A stretch of 39,205 bases of DNA from an uncultured Lentisphaerota bacterium. Lineage in GTDB: Bacteria; Verrucomicrobiota; Lentisphaeria; Oligosphaerales; CAITYL01. The stretch's first letter is position 1, and each line of letters starts with the position of its first letter. The stretch is taken from assembly GCA_903896595.1 (NCBI GenBank), contig CAITYL010000193.1, positions 1-39,205 of the forward strand. Direction: 5' to 3'. The notes beneath the pieces are model-generated. The model did no database searches and was not told where the DNA came from. It worked only from the letters and a program-made list of their open reading frames with translations. The position numbers and the translations under genes were made by a program. Shown here in pieces: positions 25,445 through 33,539 of this stretch.

Positions 25445-26293
25445 TCAAATCCGGCAGGTGCGGATGTCGGTAACGATGATCCCCTTGGCGCCCAGGGCGG
25501 CCAGGGCATCGAGAATGACGTTGACTTGCTTGCGTTTGGCCATGGCTTTGACCGCCGCCCAGGCCGGGTCGCTGAGGGGGGCAATGGTCGGGGATTCAAT
25601 GCCCGGGGTCACTTTGCACGCCTGCTCGAGAGCCGCCCGTGGCACATCGTACTCGACCATGACATAATCGCGGGCCACCACGATGCCGCGCAGCCGTTCC
25701 AGGAACCGGGCGATGGCCGGCGCCTGGGCGGACTCCGCATCGCGGCCGATGACCACTGCCTCCGAGGCGAGGACCGGATCACCGACGATCTTCAGGCCCG
25801 CCTGTTCCAGCGTGCGCCCGGACTGCACCACGTCGGCCACCGCGTCCGCCACGCCCAGGCGCACGGAAATCTCGACCGCGCCATCCAAGCGGACAATCTC
25901 GGCTTCCAGCCCGCGGCGGCGCAAGTCCTGCCGTACCAGGTTCGGATAGGAACTGGCAATGCGCAGGCCGCCAAACCGGTCCGGGGTCAGAACGCTGTCA
26001 CGCGGCACGGCATAGCGGAACACCGACCGGCCGAAGCCCAGGGACAAGAGTTCGGCTACGCCGGTATCGCTGTCCTGCGCCAAGTCGCGCCCGGTGATGC
26101 CCACCGGCAGCACACCGCTGTGGACATAGACGGGAATGTCGCGGGGGCGCAGGAAAAAAAACTCGACGTCGTTGTCCGGGTCCAGCGCCACCAGATCCTT
26201 CTCGTCACGACGGCAGGCATAGCCGGCGGCGCGCACCAGATTCACCGCCTCTTCCGACAGTGACCCCTTGTTCGGCAAGGCTATCTGCAACAT
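25445..26293 (-). CDS. hisG: ATP phosphoribosyltransferase, long form
   Basis: 282 residues. It catalyses the first step of histidine synthesis, joining ATP and PRPP. Recognisable segments are LQIALPNKGSLSEEAV at the N-terminus, DVEFFFLRPRDIPVYV, the LPVGITGRDLAQDS stretch, LRIASSYPNLVRQDLRRRGL, VRLDGAVEISVRLGVADAVA and VVQSGRTLEQAG (PRPP-binding region). The C-terminal ~75 residues (VNVILDALAALGAKGIIVTD) are the ACT-like regulatory domain that marks the histidine-inhibited long form. The sequence and the adjacent hisE recall the actinobacterial arrangement. The start at MLQIALPNKG is favoured by GAGG nine bases upstream. Confidence 0.97.
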   Translation of the reverse strand: MLQIALPNKGSLSEEAVNLVRAAGYACRRDEKDLVALDPDNDVEFFFLRPRDIPVYVHSGVLPVGITGRDLAQDSDTGVAELLSLGFGRSVFRYAVPRDSVLTPDRFGGLRIASSYPNLVRQDLRRRGLEAEIVRLDGAVEISVRLGVADAVADVVQSGRTLEQAGLKIVGDPVLASEAVVIGRDAESAQAPAIARFLERLRGIVVARDYVMVEYDVPRAALEQACKVTPGIESPTIAPLSDPAWAAVKAMAKRKQVNVILDALAALGAKGIIVTDIRTCRI

Positions 26294-26356
26294 GGGAGTG
26301 ATCCTCGATTTAGACGATGGCGCGCCTCTCGCTCCGCAGGCGCCAACATAAAATAC

Positions 26357-26471
26357 ATTCACCACGAAGGCACGAAGAGCACGAAGCCCGGAGAAGAATT
26401 TAATGCCGAAAAAATGGAGCGGGAAGACCGCTTCGATTTAACCTTCGTGTTCTTCGTGCCTTCGTGGTGAA
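26357..26471. repeat. CGAAG-type interspersed repeat, complete two-armed copy
   Basis: The left arm 26357-26386 (ATTCACCACGAAGGCACGAA ...) and right arm 26443-26471 are reverse complements with one mismatch around a ~56-bp loop. It fills most of the gap between hisE and hisG. A long hairpin in the his transcript is expected. Confidence 0.8.
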
Positions 26472-26496
26472 ACAAAATGCTTGAGGTTACAACAGG

Positions 26497-26760
26497 TTAA
26501 AGATGTTTGTACACCTCGTCCAGGTCCAGGTCGCAGGCGAGCATCATGACCTGAAGATGGTAGAGCAACTGAGAGATTTCTTCGGCCGTTTTCTCACGTC
26601 CCTCGTATTCCGCGGCCATCCAGACCTCGGCGGCCTCCTCGACAATTTTCTTGCCGATGGCGTGCTTGCCCTTGGCCAGTTGGGCGCAGGTATGGGATCC
26701 GGGCTCGTTCCGGGCCGCTTTCTCCCGCAATTCGGCAAACAACTGTTCAAACGTCTTCAT
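26497..26760 (-). CDS. hisE: Phosphoribosyl-ATP pyrophosphatase
   Basis: 87 residues ([20 protein letters not shown] ...). It hydrolyses phosphoribosyl-ATP, the second step of histidine synthesis. The all-alpha MazG-like fold is marked by [18 protein letters not shown] and [15 protein letters not shown], the metal-binding Glu residues. As in actinobacterial HisE, the motif is EISQLLY rather than the commoner EAADLLY. GGGAGG lies six bases before the start; the longer frame reads through the tRNA gene and is artefactual. It is separated from hisG by 203 bp containing a repeat hairpin. Confidence 0.96.
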   Translation of the reverse strand: MKTFEQLFAELREKAARNEPGSHTCAQLAKGKHAIGKKIVEEAAEVWMAAEYEGREKTAEEISQLLYHLQVMMLACDLDLDEVYKHL

Positions 26761-26836
26761 GCCAGGCCTCCCGCGAAACACAAACGCCCGCGGCATCCGT
26801 GCCGCGGGCGATTCGTGGTTCAACCGGTTTTGACAA

Positions 26837-26923
<87 letters not shown>

Positions 26924-27061
26924 GTCAAAACCGGCAATAGCATAGCGCGGCAACGCCGATCGTCAAGAGGCCGGTGTAAATATTCTTAAAAGAAACGCCC
27001 GCCGTCCGCCCGAGGCCGGGCGGCTCCTGATGGAACAGGCTCCCGGGTGCGGCACGTCCCT

Positions 27062-27120
27062 GGACAGGCAGGATTGCCTGTCCCTACGTTCCTGGCAGGA
27101 TTGCCTGTCCCTACGTTCCT
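27062..27120. repeat. Palindrome with a tandem 27-bp duplication
   Basis: GGACAGGCA-GGAT-TGCCTGTCC is a perfect palindrome (27062-27083). Its right part plus CTACGTTCCT is repeated exactly (27067-27093 and 27094-27120). It lies in the gap between purM and the tRNA gene, where no other gene is seen. Confidence 0.75.
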
Positions 27121-27188
27121 TTCCCCGGTTGAGGGTCAGAGGTTAATGACCTTCAGCCTACAGCCTAAACAGCTTCAGCCCAACAACG

Positions 27189-28247
27189 TCACACGGGATC
27201 GAGGCCACGGATGCGGACGGTGCCGTCGCCGGGGGTCACCTCGCCGATGACGGCGGCGGTGAAGCCGGTTTCGGCGCAGACGGCCAACGCGTCCTTGGCC
27301 GCGGCCGCCGGCACCATCCACACCATACCGACGCCCATATTGAAGACACGGTGCATTTCGATGCCGTCAATGCCGCCCAGCTTTTGAATGAGCTGGAAAA
27401 TGGGCAGGATGGGGAGCGCACCCAAATTACAGACCACGCCGACCTCCTTGGGCAGGACGCGGGGGATATTGTCGTAGAAACCGCCGCCGGTAAGATGGGC
27501 CAAGCCATGCAGCGGCAGGTTGAGTTCCATGGCGCGCCGGATGGCGGGCCAGTAGCAGGTGTGGGGTTTGATCAGGGCCTGACCGACCGATTCGCCGCCC
27601 AATTCCGCCGGCTGGCTGTGCACGGTCAGGCCCCCCTGCTCGAACAGCACCCGGCGCGCCAGACTGTAGCCGTTGGTGTGGAGCCCATTGGAGGCCAGGC
27701 CGATGACCGTGTGCCCCGGGCGAATCTGCTCGCCGGTGATCAGACGATCCTTGTCCACCACCCCGTTGATGCAACCGACCAGATCGTAATCATTGCCGTA
27801 CATGCCCGGCATTTCGGCGGTCTCGCCGCCCAGCAAGGTCACGTTCTGGGCCTTGCAGGCGTCCGCAATCCCTTCCAACACCTGTTCATAGAGGGGGCTG
27901 CGCAGTTTCCCCATGCCGATATAATCCATGAAATAAAGGGGTTCGGCGCCCTGGACCGCGATGTCGTTGATGCAGTGATTGACAATGTCATGCCCGACAA
28001 AACGATGTTCGCTCATCATGCCGGCCACCATCAGCTTGGTGCCGACGCCATCGACGCTGCCCACCAGCACCGGCTGACGGTAACGGCTCAGGTCGATCTG
28101 GAACAGGCCGCCGAAGCCGCCGATGGGCGCCAGCGCCTCCGGCCGGCGGGTGGCCGAAATCTTGGCCTTGACCCGGTTAAGCAGATTGACGGCCAGATCG
28201 ATATCGACGCCAGCGGCGGCGTAAAGCGTGCTCTTACTCTTGCCCAT
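27189..28247 (-). CDS. purM: Phosphoribosylformylglycinamidine cyclo-ligase (AIR synthetase)
   Basis: 352 residues. It closes the imidazole ring to AIR in purine synthesis using ATP. The family signature is AAGVDIDLAVNLLNRVK, GGFGGLFQIDLSRY, LVGSVDGVGTKLMVAGMMSE, HDIVNHCINDIAVQGAEPLY, TLLGGETAEMPGMY, GLASNGLHTNGYSLAR, AHLTGGGFYDNIPRVLP and HRVFNMGVGMVWMVP. Its length agrees with bacterial PurM. GAGG lies eight bases before the ATG at 28247; the extra upstream frame is rejected. It is divergent from the PPi-phosphofructokinase gene across a gap that contains an inverted repeat. Confidence 0.98.
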   Translation of the reverse strand: MGKSKSTLYAAAGVDIDLAVNLLNRVKAKISATRRPEALAPIGGFGGLFQIDLSRYRQPVLVGSVDGVGTKLMVAGMMSEHRFVGHDIVNHCINDIAVQGAEPLYFMDYIGMGKLRSPLYEQVLEGIADACKAQNVTLLGGETAEMPGMYGNDYDLVGCINGVVDKDRLITGEQIRPGHTVIGLASNGLHTNGYSLARRVLFEQGGLTVHSQPAELGGESVGQALIKPHTCYWPAIRRAMELNLPLHGLAHLTGGGFYDNIPRVLPKEVGVVCNLGALPILPIFQLIQKLGGIDGIEMHRVFNMGVGMVWMVPAAAAKDALAVCAETGFTAAVIGEVTPGDGTVRIRGLDPV

Positions 28248-28343
28248 GACCAGTGCCTCGGGGGTGATGTAAAAAAACGGAAGGTAATATACCCCATGCC
28301 AGGGGGTGCATAACAGTTCGGTCGAACGATATTGGGAACCCCC

Positions 28344-28419
28344 TTTGCGGATTCCGCAGGCCGCTCCCGTGCAACAATCCACGACCGGGACCGCAGAGGC
28401 GGCCTGCGGAATCCGCAAA
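28344..28419. repeat. 21-bp perfect inverted repeat between purM and the PFP gene
   Basis: The arms 28344-28364 and 28399-28419 are exact reverse complements with core TGCGGATTCCGCA, itself a palindrome. Either end would form a very stable hairpin in the divergent gap. It may be a mobile palindrome or a regulatory stem. Confidence 0.7.
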
Positions 28420-28527
28420 TTTGTTGCTTTTCCGGTTCCTGGAACTACGTTTTAAAGCTTTGCCGCAACGCAGATCCATGATTATTTAACCGCACCCAAA
28501 CCCGCTCTTGCGTGGAGACGACCTGAA

Positions 28528-30186
28528 ATGTCCGAGATTTCCCCGTTGCAGAAAGCCCGCGCCGCCTACCAGCCCAAGCTTCCCACCGTGTTTGCCAAAC
28601 ACGGCATGGCCGTCGCCGCCCAAGCCGGCGCCGCCACCGAATCGGTGGCCGACCAGGATGCCGTCAGGGAGCTGTTCCCCAATACCTACGGCCTGCCGGT
28701 CGTCACCTTTGAAGCGGGCACCGGTGTGAAGGCAGCCGCGCCCGTCAAGGCCGGGGTCATTCTGTCCGGCGGCCAGGCCCCCGGCGGCCACAACGTCATT
28801 GCGGGACTCTACGACGGCCTGAAAGCGGTCCACCCCGACAGCCAGCTCTTCGGTTTCCTCGGCGGCCCCAGCGGGTTGGTGGACAATAAATTCAAGATCT
28901 TCGACGACGCGTTCATCAACGCCTACCGCAATACCGGCGGTTTCGACATCATCGGCTCCGGCCGCACCAAGCTGGAAACCACCGAACAGTTTGAAAAGGT
29001 CGTGGCCAACTGCAAACAGCATGGAATCACCGCGCTGGTGGTCATCGGCGGCGATGATTCCAACACCAATGCCTGCCTGCTCGCCGAATACATGCTGGCC
29101 CAAAAAACCGGCGTTCAAGTCATCGGCTGCCCCAAAACCATTGACGGCGACCTGAAGAACGAATGGATCGAAACCTCCTTCGGCTTCGACACCGCCACCA
29201 AAGTCTACAGCGAACTGATCGGCAACATCGGCCGCGATGCCAACTCGGCCAAGAAATATTGGCACTTCATCAAGCTGATGGGCCGCAGTGCTTCGCACAT
29301 CGCCCTGGAATGCGCCCTGCAGACGCACCCCAATGCCTGCCTGATCTCCGAGGAAATCGCGGAGAACAAGACCACGCTCAAGCAGATTATCAACCAACTC
29401 GCAGACATCATCGCCAAGCGCGCCGAGAAAAAATGCAATTTCGGCGTGGCGCTGATTCCCGAAGGCCTGATCGAATTCGTGCCGGAAATGAAGGCGCTGA
29501 TCGCCGAACTCAACGACCTGCTGACCCACGAGGCCGCAGCCTGCGAACGAATCGACAACATGGAGGAGCGCATCGGCTTCGTGCTCGGCCAGCTCGGCAC
29601 CGAGACGCGGGAAGCCTATGCCTGCCTGCCCAAGACCATTCAGATCCAACTCATCATGGACCGCGACCCGCATGGCAATGTGCAGGTAAGCCTGGTCGAG
29701 ACCGAAAAACTTTTGATCGAAATGGTCAAGGCGGAGCTGAAGGCCCGCGCCGCCGCCGGCACCTACACCGGCAAGTTCAGCGCCCAGAACCACTTCTTTG
29801 GCTACGAGGGCCGCTGCGCCGCCCCGTCCAATTTCGATGCCGATTATTGCTACAGCCTGGGCTACACCGCCGCCGCCTTGATGGCCGCGGGCAAGTCGGG
29901 TTACATGTCCAACATCCGCCACACCAACCTGCCGGCCACCGCATGGGTAGCGGGCGGCGTCCCGCTGACCATGTTGATGAACATGGAACGGCGCCATGGC
30001 AAGAATGTCCCCGTCATCCGCAAGGCCCTGGTCGAACTCGACGGCAAGCCATTCGCGGTGTTTGCCGCCAAACGTGACAGTTGGGCCATTGAGACCGACT
30101 ATGTGTATCCGGGCCCCATCCAATACTTCGGCCCCACCGAAGTTTGTGACCACCCCACCGCCACCTTGCGGTACGAGCGCGCCTGA
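28528..30186 (+). CDS. pfp: Diphosphate-dependent 6-phosphofructokinase (long type)
   Basis: 552 residues. It interconverts fructose-6-phosphate and fructose-1,6-bisphosphate with PPi. Key segments are [20 protein letters not shown] (phosphate loop), [20 protein letters not shown] (GGDDS, the Asp pattern of PPi-type enzymes), [18 protein letters not shown] (PKTIDGD with catalytic Asp) and [20 protein letters not shown] (MGR). The long insert after ~330 and the overall length fit the plant-beta-like clade. GGAG lies nine bases before the ATG. It is followed after 4 bp by a membrane protein gene. A reversible enzyme of this kind suits a fermentative sugar degrader. Confidence 0.97.
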   Translation: MSEISPLQKARAAYQPKLPTVFAKHGMAVAAQAGAATESVADQDAVRELFPNTYGLPVVTFEAGTGVKAAAPVKAGVILSGGQAPGGHNVIAGLYDGLKAVHPDSQLFGFLGGPSGLVDNKFKIFDDAFINAYRNTGGFDIIGSGRTKLETTEQFEKVVANCKQHGITALVVIGGDDSNTNACLLAEYMLAQKTGVQVIGCPKTIDGDLKNEWIETSFGFDTATKVYSELIGNIGRDANSAKKYWHFIKLMGRSASHIALECALQTHPNACLISEEIAENKTTLKQIINQLADIIAKRAEKKCNFGVALIPEGLIEFVPEMKALIAELNDLLTHEAAACERIDNMEERIGFVLGQLGTETREAYACLPKTIQIQLIMDRDPHGNVQVSLVETEKLLIEMVKAELKARAAAGTYTGKFSAQNHFFGYEGRCAAPSNFDADYCYSLGYTAAALMAAGKSGYMSNIRHTNLPATAWVAGGVPLTMLMNMERRHGKNVPVIRKALVELDGKPFAVFAAKRDSWAIETDYVYPGPIQYFGPTEVCDHPTATLRYERA

Positions 30187-30190
30187 CGCC

Positions 30191-32680
30191 ATGACCTCAA
30201 ACGTGGCATCACGGCGGACGACAGGGCGGCCGCTGCCTGCGGGCGGCGGCCGCCGTGCATGGGTCGGCGCCGCCCTGATGGCTCTCCTGCTGACCGGGCT
30301 TCCGCCGGTGCTGGCACAGACCGCAACAACGGCGGCCGGGGATAACCAACCGCGGCTGATGAATGCCGCCATTCGTTATGGCCTGTCCCCGGCCATCGCC
30401 GCCGACAGCGCCGCCCAATTCAACTTCACCGTGGCCAATCCCGGCACCGCGCCGGCCCCGGTGGAGGTGCGGTTGGAACCGGAGGGCGGCGGCACCGTCT
30501 ACACCAAAAGCCAGACCATCCCGCCCGGCACTATTTGGGAAGACACGATGCCGGTACTGACTTCGCCGGTCGAAGCCTATGCCGTAACCCTGCTCACGCG
30601 CGGCGAAGTCATTGCCAAGGACAAAGCCTTGGTCCGCCTGGAATCCGGATCGCGCCGGATCCTGGTCTTGATCAACGACGACCCCGATTACGCCGGTCTG
30701 AGCGATTCCCTGCGCGACCCCAACCTGTTCCAAAAAACCGCCGTCGCCGGCATTCGGGCCCTGCAGGCACCGGAAAGCTGGGAACGCTACGGGGATGCCG
30801 CCGCCGTGGTCCTGGCCAAACCCGACGCGCGTCAGCTCAACCAGCGCCAGCTCCAGGCCCTCGATGATTTTGTCCGCCGCGGCGGCACCTTGCTGTGGAT
30901 TCATCCCGAGGGCGCCCTGGCCGCCGCCGGCACGCCGCTGGCAAGCCTGCTGCCCGTACGGCCGTTACGACTCCGCTCCTGCGAAGATTTCCGCTTTTTG
31001 CGCGCCTGGGCGGGGTTGCCCGCCGGCCTGGACAGCAAGCTCCAACCCCGTGGCGGCCGCCTGTTCCTGGAAGCCCAGCCTGCCACCGCCGATGGCATCA
31101 CCCCGCTGTTGGCTCCCGGCGGCCTGCCGGTCATTCACTGGCAACGTCATGGCATCGGTCTCATCGGTTGGACCGCCTTCGACCTCACCGACCCGGTCTT
31201 TCGTCAGACCGGCGTCGCCGCCGCCTGGTGGAATCATGCCTGGGCGCATGCATTCCATGCCCCGGCGGGCGCCGCGCGCGGCGGCGACGCGCCTCTGGGT
31301 GAATTATTATCCCTGCTGTGCGGCTACCGGGTGCCGGGCTTGGCCGTGGTGCGCAATTTCCTCGTCCTCTATGTCGGCCTGGTGGTGCTCGTCCTCGCCG
31401 CCGGCTATCTCTTCCGCCGCCCCACCACCGCCTGGCTGCTGGCCGCCCTGATGGGCATTGCCTTCTCCATTGCCGTGGTGCGCACCGCCAAACAGCACGC
31501 CGCCCGGCAGGCCGAGCGCAGTTGCACCTCCGTCACGTTGGCCGCCTGGGGCGGACCACGCCAGACTGCGGAAAGCATACTCAGCCTCTTCAGCAAGAGC
31601 GATGACCGCCCCGCCATCACCGCGCCCGGTCATGACGGGTTCTTTTATCCGATGGTGGCACGCGCCTTTGGCGGCCTCTCCCGGCGCGAAGCACTCACCT
31701 CCCCCCTGCGCGTCACCCGCCAAAAAGGAGAAGACCAGATTGAATCCGTCACGGTCCAGGCCCTCAAACCGCGCCGGCTGGCCATGACCTGGAGCGCCAC
31801 CGCCGCCACCCAAGCCACCGCCGCCACCCTCACGCTCGACGGCAACGGCCAGCGCCTGACCTCCTGGCCCCTGCCGTCGCCCTTGGCCGACACCACCGCC
31901 GCGTGGCTGCTCGTTCCCGGCGGCGCCCTACCCCTGCGCGTTGAAAATGGCCGCCTGACCGGTCCCGTGGACCGCCTGATGACCCTCGACCCCACCGCCG
32001 CCGCCGCCGCCGCTCTGGTGCGCCTGGGCACTCTGCCCACCCCCAGCCTGGTCCTCGCCGCCCCGCGTTCCGGCGAGGCCCCCGCCGGCCTCCGCATCGG
32101 CACCGGCGATTACATCCCCTACGATTATCATTTCACCTTCGCGCCCGTGCAAATTATCCTGTCCGGCAACACCCTCACCCTGCCTCCGGAATGGGTCCGC
32201 CTCGAGCCCGGCGACACCCGCTCCCGCCTACTGTGGCGCGACGACGCCTGGCAGCCCGCCACCCTGCGCGGCCAGCAGGAGGAGTACGCGTTCAACGCCA
32301 TCCTGCCGCTGCCGGTCGCCGGTTGGGAGCTGCGCGAAGTCACGATCACCCTGGACGCCGACAACCCCGGCGGCAATATTCTTTTCGGCGTCGAACTGCT
32401 CCCGCCCACCCCGCCGGGCGACAATGCCACCAAGGCCCAGCAGAGGCGCACGGGCACCGGCATCGCCCCCACCCGCCGCACCGGCAATACGTTCACCTTT
32501 GTGCTGCCGCCCGCCGCCACCGCGTTTCAGCCCGCCGCGAGCCGGCTCGGCGTGCGGCTCATCCTCAACCAAAAGCGCGCCCTGGCCAACCAGCTCGACA
32601 CCGAACGGGTCAACCGCTGGACCATCAACCGCCTCCAAGTCAGTCCCACCCTGACCCGCCCCGCGCCAACCGGCCGCTGA
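30191..32680 (+). CDS. Exported membrane-anchored protein of unknown function (829 aa), GATase-like region
   Basis: A signal peptide or first anchor (AWVGAALMALLLTGLPPVLA) is followed by a beta-sandwich (NFTVANPGTAPAPVEVRLEP) at ~50-140. An alpha/beta domain at ~150-370 (ILVLINDDPDYAG, LDDFVRRGGTLLWIHPEGAL) resembles GATase-like folds. Two transmembrane helices at ~386-410 and ~413-432 (NFLVLYVGLVVLVLAAGYLF, AWLLAALMGIAFSIAVV) precede a ~400-residue beta-rich C-terminal part. The layout recalls proteins of Bat/MoxR aerotolerance-type clusters, but no MoxR or DUF58 gene is present, so no role is assigned. It starts 4 bp after the PFP stop and probably depends on its translation. The frame is open before 30191, but that part lies inside the PFP gene and is antecedent shadow. 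Confidence 0.72.
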   Translation: MTSNVASRRTTGRPLPAGGGRRAWVGAALMALLLTGLPPVLAQTATTAAGDNQPRLMNAAIRYGLSPAIAADSAAQFNFTVANPGTAPAPVEVRLEPEGGGTVYTKSQTIPPGTIWEDTMPVLTSPVEAYAVTLLTRGEVIAKDKALVRLESGSRRILVLINDDPDYAGLSDSLRDPNLFQKTAVAGIRALQAPESWERYGDAAAVVLAKPDARQLNQRQLQALDDFVRRGGTLLWIHPEGALAAAGTPLASLLPVRPLRLRSCEDFRFLRAWAGLPAGLDSKLQPRGGRLFLEAQPATADGITPLLAPGGLPVIHWQRHGIGLIGWTAFDLTDPVFRQTGVAAAWWNHAWAHAFHAPAGAARGGDAPLGELLSLLCGYRVPGLAVVRNFLVLYVGLVVLVLAAGYLFRRPTTAWLLAALMGIAFSIAVVRTAKQHAARQAERSCTSVTLAAWGGPRQTAESILSLFSKSDDRPAITAPGHDGFFYPMVARAFGGLSRREALTSPLRVTRQKGEDQIESVTVQALKPRRLAMTWSATAATQATAATLTLDGNGQRLTSWPLPSPLADTTAAWLLVPGGALPLRVENGRLTGPVDRLMTLDPTAAAAAALVRLGTLPTPSLVLAAPRSGEAPAGLRIGTGDYIPYDYHFTFAPVQIILSGNTLTLPPEWVRLEPGDTRSRLLWRDDAWQPATLRGQQEEYAFNAILPLPVAGWELREVTITLDADNPGGNILFGVELLPPTPPGDNATKAQQRRTGTGIAPTRRTGNTFTFVLPPAATAFQPAASRLGVRLILNQKRALANQLDTERVNRWTINRLQVSPTLTRPAPTGR

Positions 32681-32709
32681 GCCGAGCCCAAAATAGTTGC
32701 GGCATCAAT

Positions 32710-32912
32710 GTGGGGCGCTGCCCCAGGCCCCGCTCAAGGAACTCCGTCCCTTGAGAATCCCCGCACTTTTTCAAAAATACCGGGATCGGGTGCCGCCGCC
32801 ATCGGCACAGATTACCATCGCAACCCATGGCGGCACCCGATCCCGGCTTTTTTGAAAGGGGATTCCAAAGGGACAGGTCCCTTTGGCAGGGGCGTGGGGG
32901 CGACGCCCCCAC
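32710..32912. repeat. GTGGGGCG-type hairpin element, long copy
   Basis: The left part (GTGGGGCGCTGCCCCAGGCC ...) matches the short copy at 33402 closely for ~70 bp. A perfect 18-bp inverted repeat (32780-32797 with 32829-32846) and a terminal hairpin GTGGGGGCG-A-CGCCCCCAC (32894-32912) follow. The element looks like two half copies joined head-to-head. No coding sequence lies between 32681 and 32952. Confidence 0.75.
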
Positions 32913-32952
32913 CTGCGACCGGTGTGTGACGCAACGCACCCAACCCCGGTTC

Positions 32953-33366
32953 TCACAATAACCAGACGGCTAGGCCGATCAAAGCCGCGCCTAACGACGT
33001 CACAATGGCGCCCCCGACAACCTCCCAAAACCCCTCACTATTGGACGTCTCTTTTCTGATGGCGCGAACTTCATCCGAGGTTTTGCAATACCCGTCCGGA
33101 ACCACCCATTCGCCCCGGTCATTTTTCACACACTTGACATTGTGGTAATCTTTGGGGTCAATGGCGAGTGGGATATACACCTTGTTGGCGCCCGAGCCTT
33201 CAATGGCATGGAAGGAGAAACCATCATGCCGTTCTTCATTGGTGCTTCGGGAAACACAGCCCGGCTCAAACGCAAAAACGCCAGCCAGCAGAAGTATGAC
33301 TGGCCAACCCAGTCCGAGACCGTGCCCACCCCGCCGATCACCTGAGTTCACGCCGATGTTTTTCAT
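32953..33366 (-). CDS. Small lipoprotein-like membrane protein, unknown function
   Basis: 137 residues starting MKNIGVNSG at 33366; upstream residues in the longer frame come from the repeat. A hydrophobic segment (GWPVILLLAGVFAF) ends in EPGCVSRS, an imperfect lipobox that could be cleaved before Cys. A polar middle contains paired cysteines (NVKCVKNDRGEWVVPDGYCK) and the C-terminus is a transmembrane helix (GGAIVTSLGAALIGLAVWLL). The family is not recognised. It is bracketed by the long and short GTGGGGCG elements and lies 173 bp from the end of the giant gene. Confidence 0.6.
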   Translation of the reverse strand: MKNIGVNSGDRRGGHGLGLGWPVILLLAGVFAFEPGCVSRSTNEERHDGFSFHAIEGSGANKVYIPLAIDPKDYHNVKCVKNDRGEWVVPDGYCKTSDEVRAIRKETSNSEGFWEVVGGAIVTSLGAALIGLAVWLL

Positions 33367-33401
33367 GACGCTTCTTTTTTGAAGTTCATATCCTAATTGA
33401 T

Positions 33402-33496
33402 GTGGGGCGCTGCCCCAGGCCCCGCTCAAGGAACTTTGTCCCTTGAGAATCCCGACACCTTTTCAAAAAAGCCGGGACCGGGGGCGGCGCCCCCAC
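33402..33496. repeat. GTGGGGCG-type hairpin element, short copy
   Basis: GTGGGGCGCTGCCCCAGGCC at the left end and GGGGGCGGCGCCCCCAC at the right bound a 95-bp element. It contains an inner palindrome CTCAAGG/CCTTGAG. It shares ~70 bp with the long copy at 32710 in direct orientation, on the other side of the small lipoprotein-like gene. Confidence 0.75.
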
Positions 33497-33539
33497 ATCG
33501 CCGAGTCTTTTGTCACACCGCGCGCCACGATTCTAAGGC

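Noticed and set aside
24304-25473. 389-codon plus-strand frame opposite the GH43-like gene
   Set aside because: Shadow; begins in the repeat ladder and lacks domain structure.
28486-30372. 628-codon open frame antisense to the PFP gene
   Set aside because: The sense frame encodes a clear PPi-phosphofructokinase; the antisense product is low-complexity.
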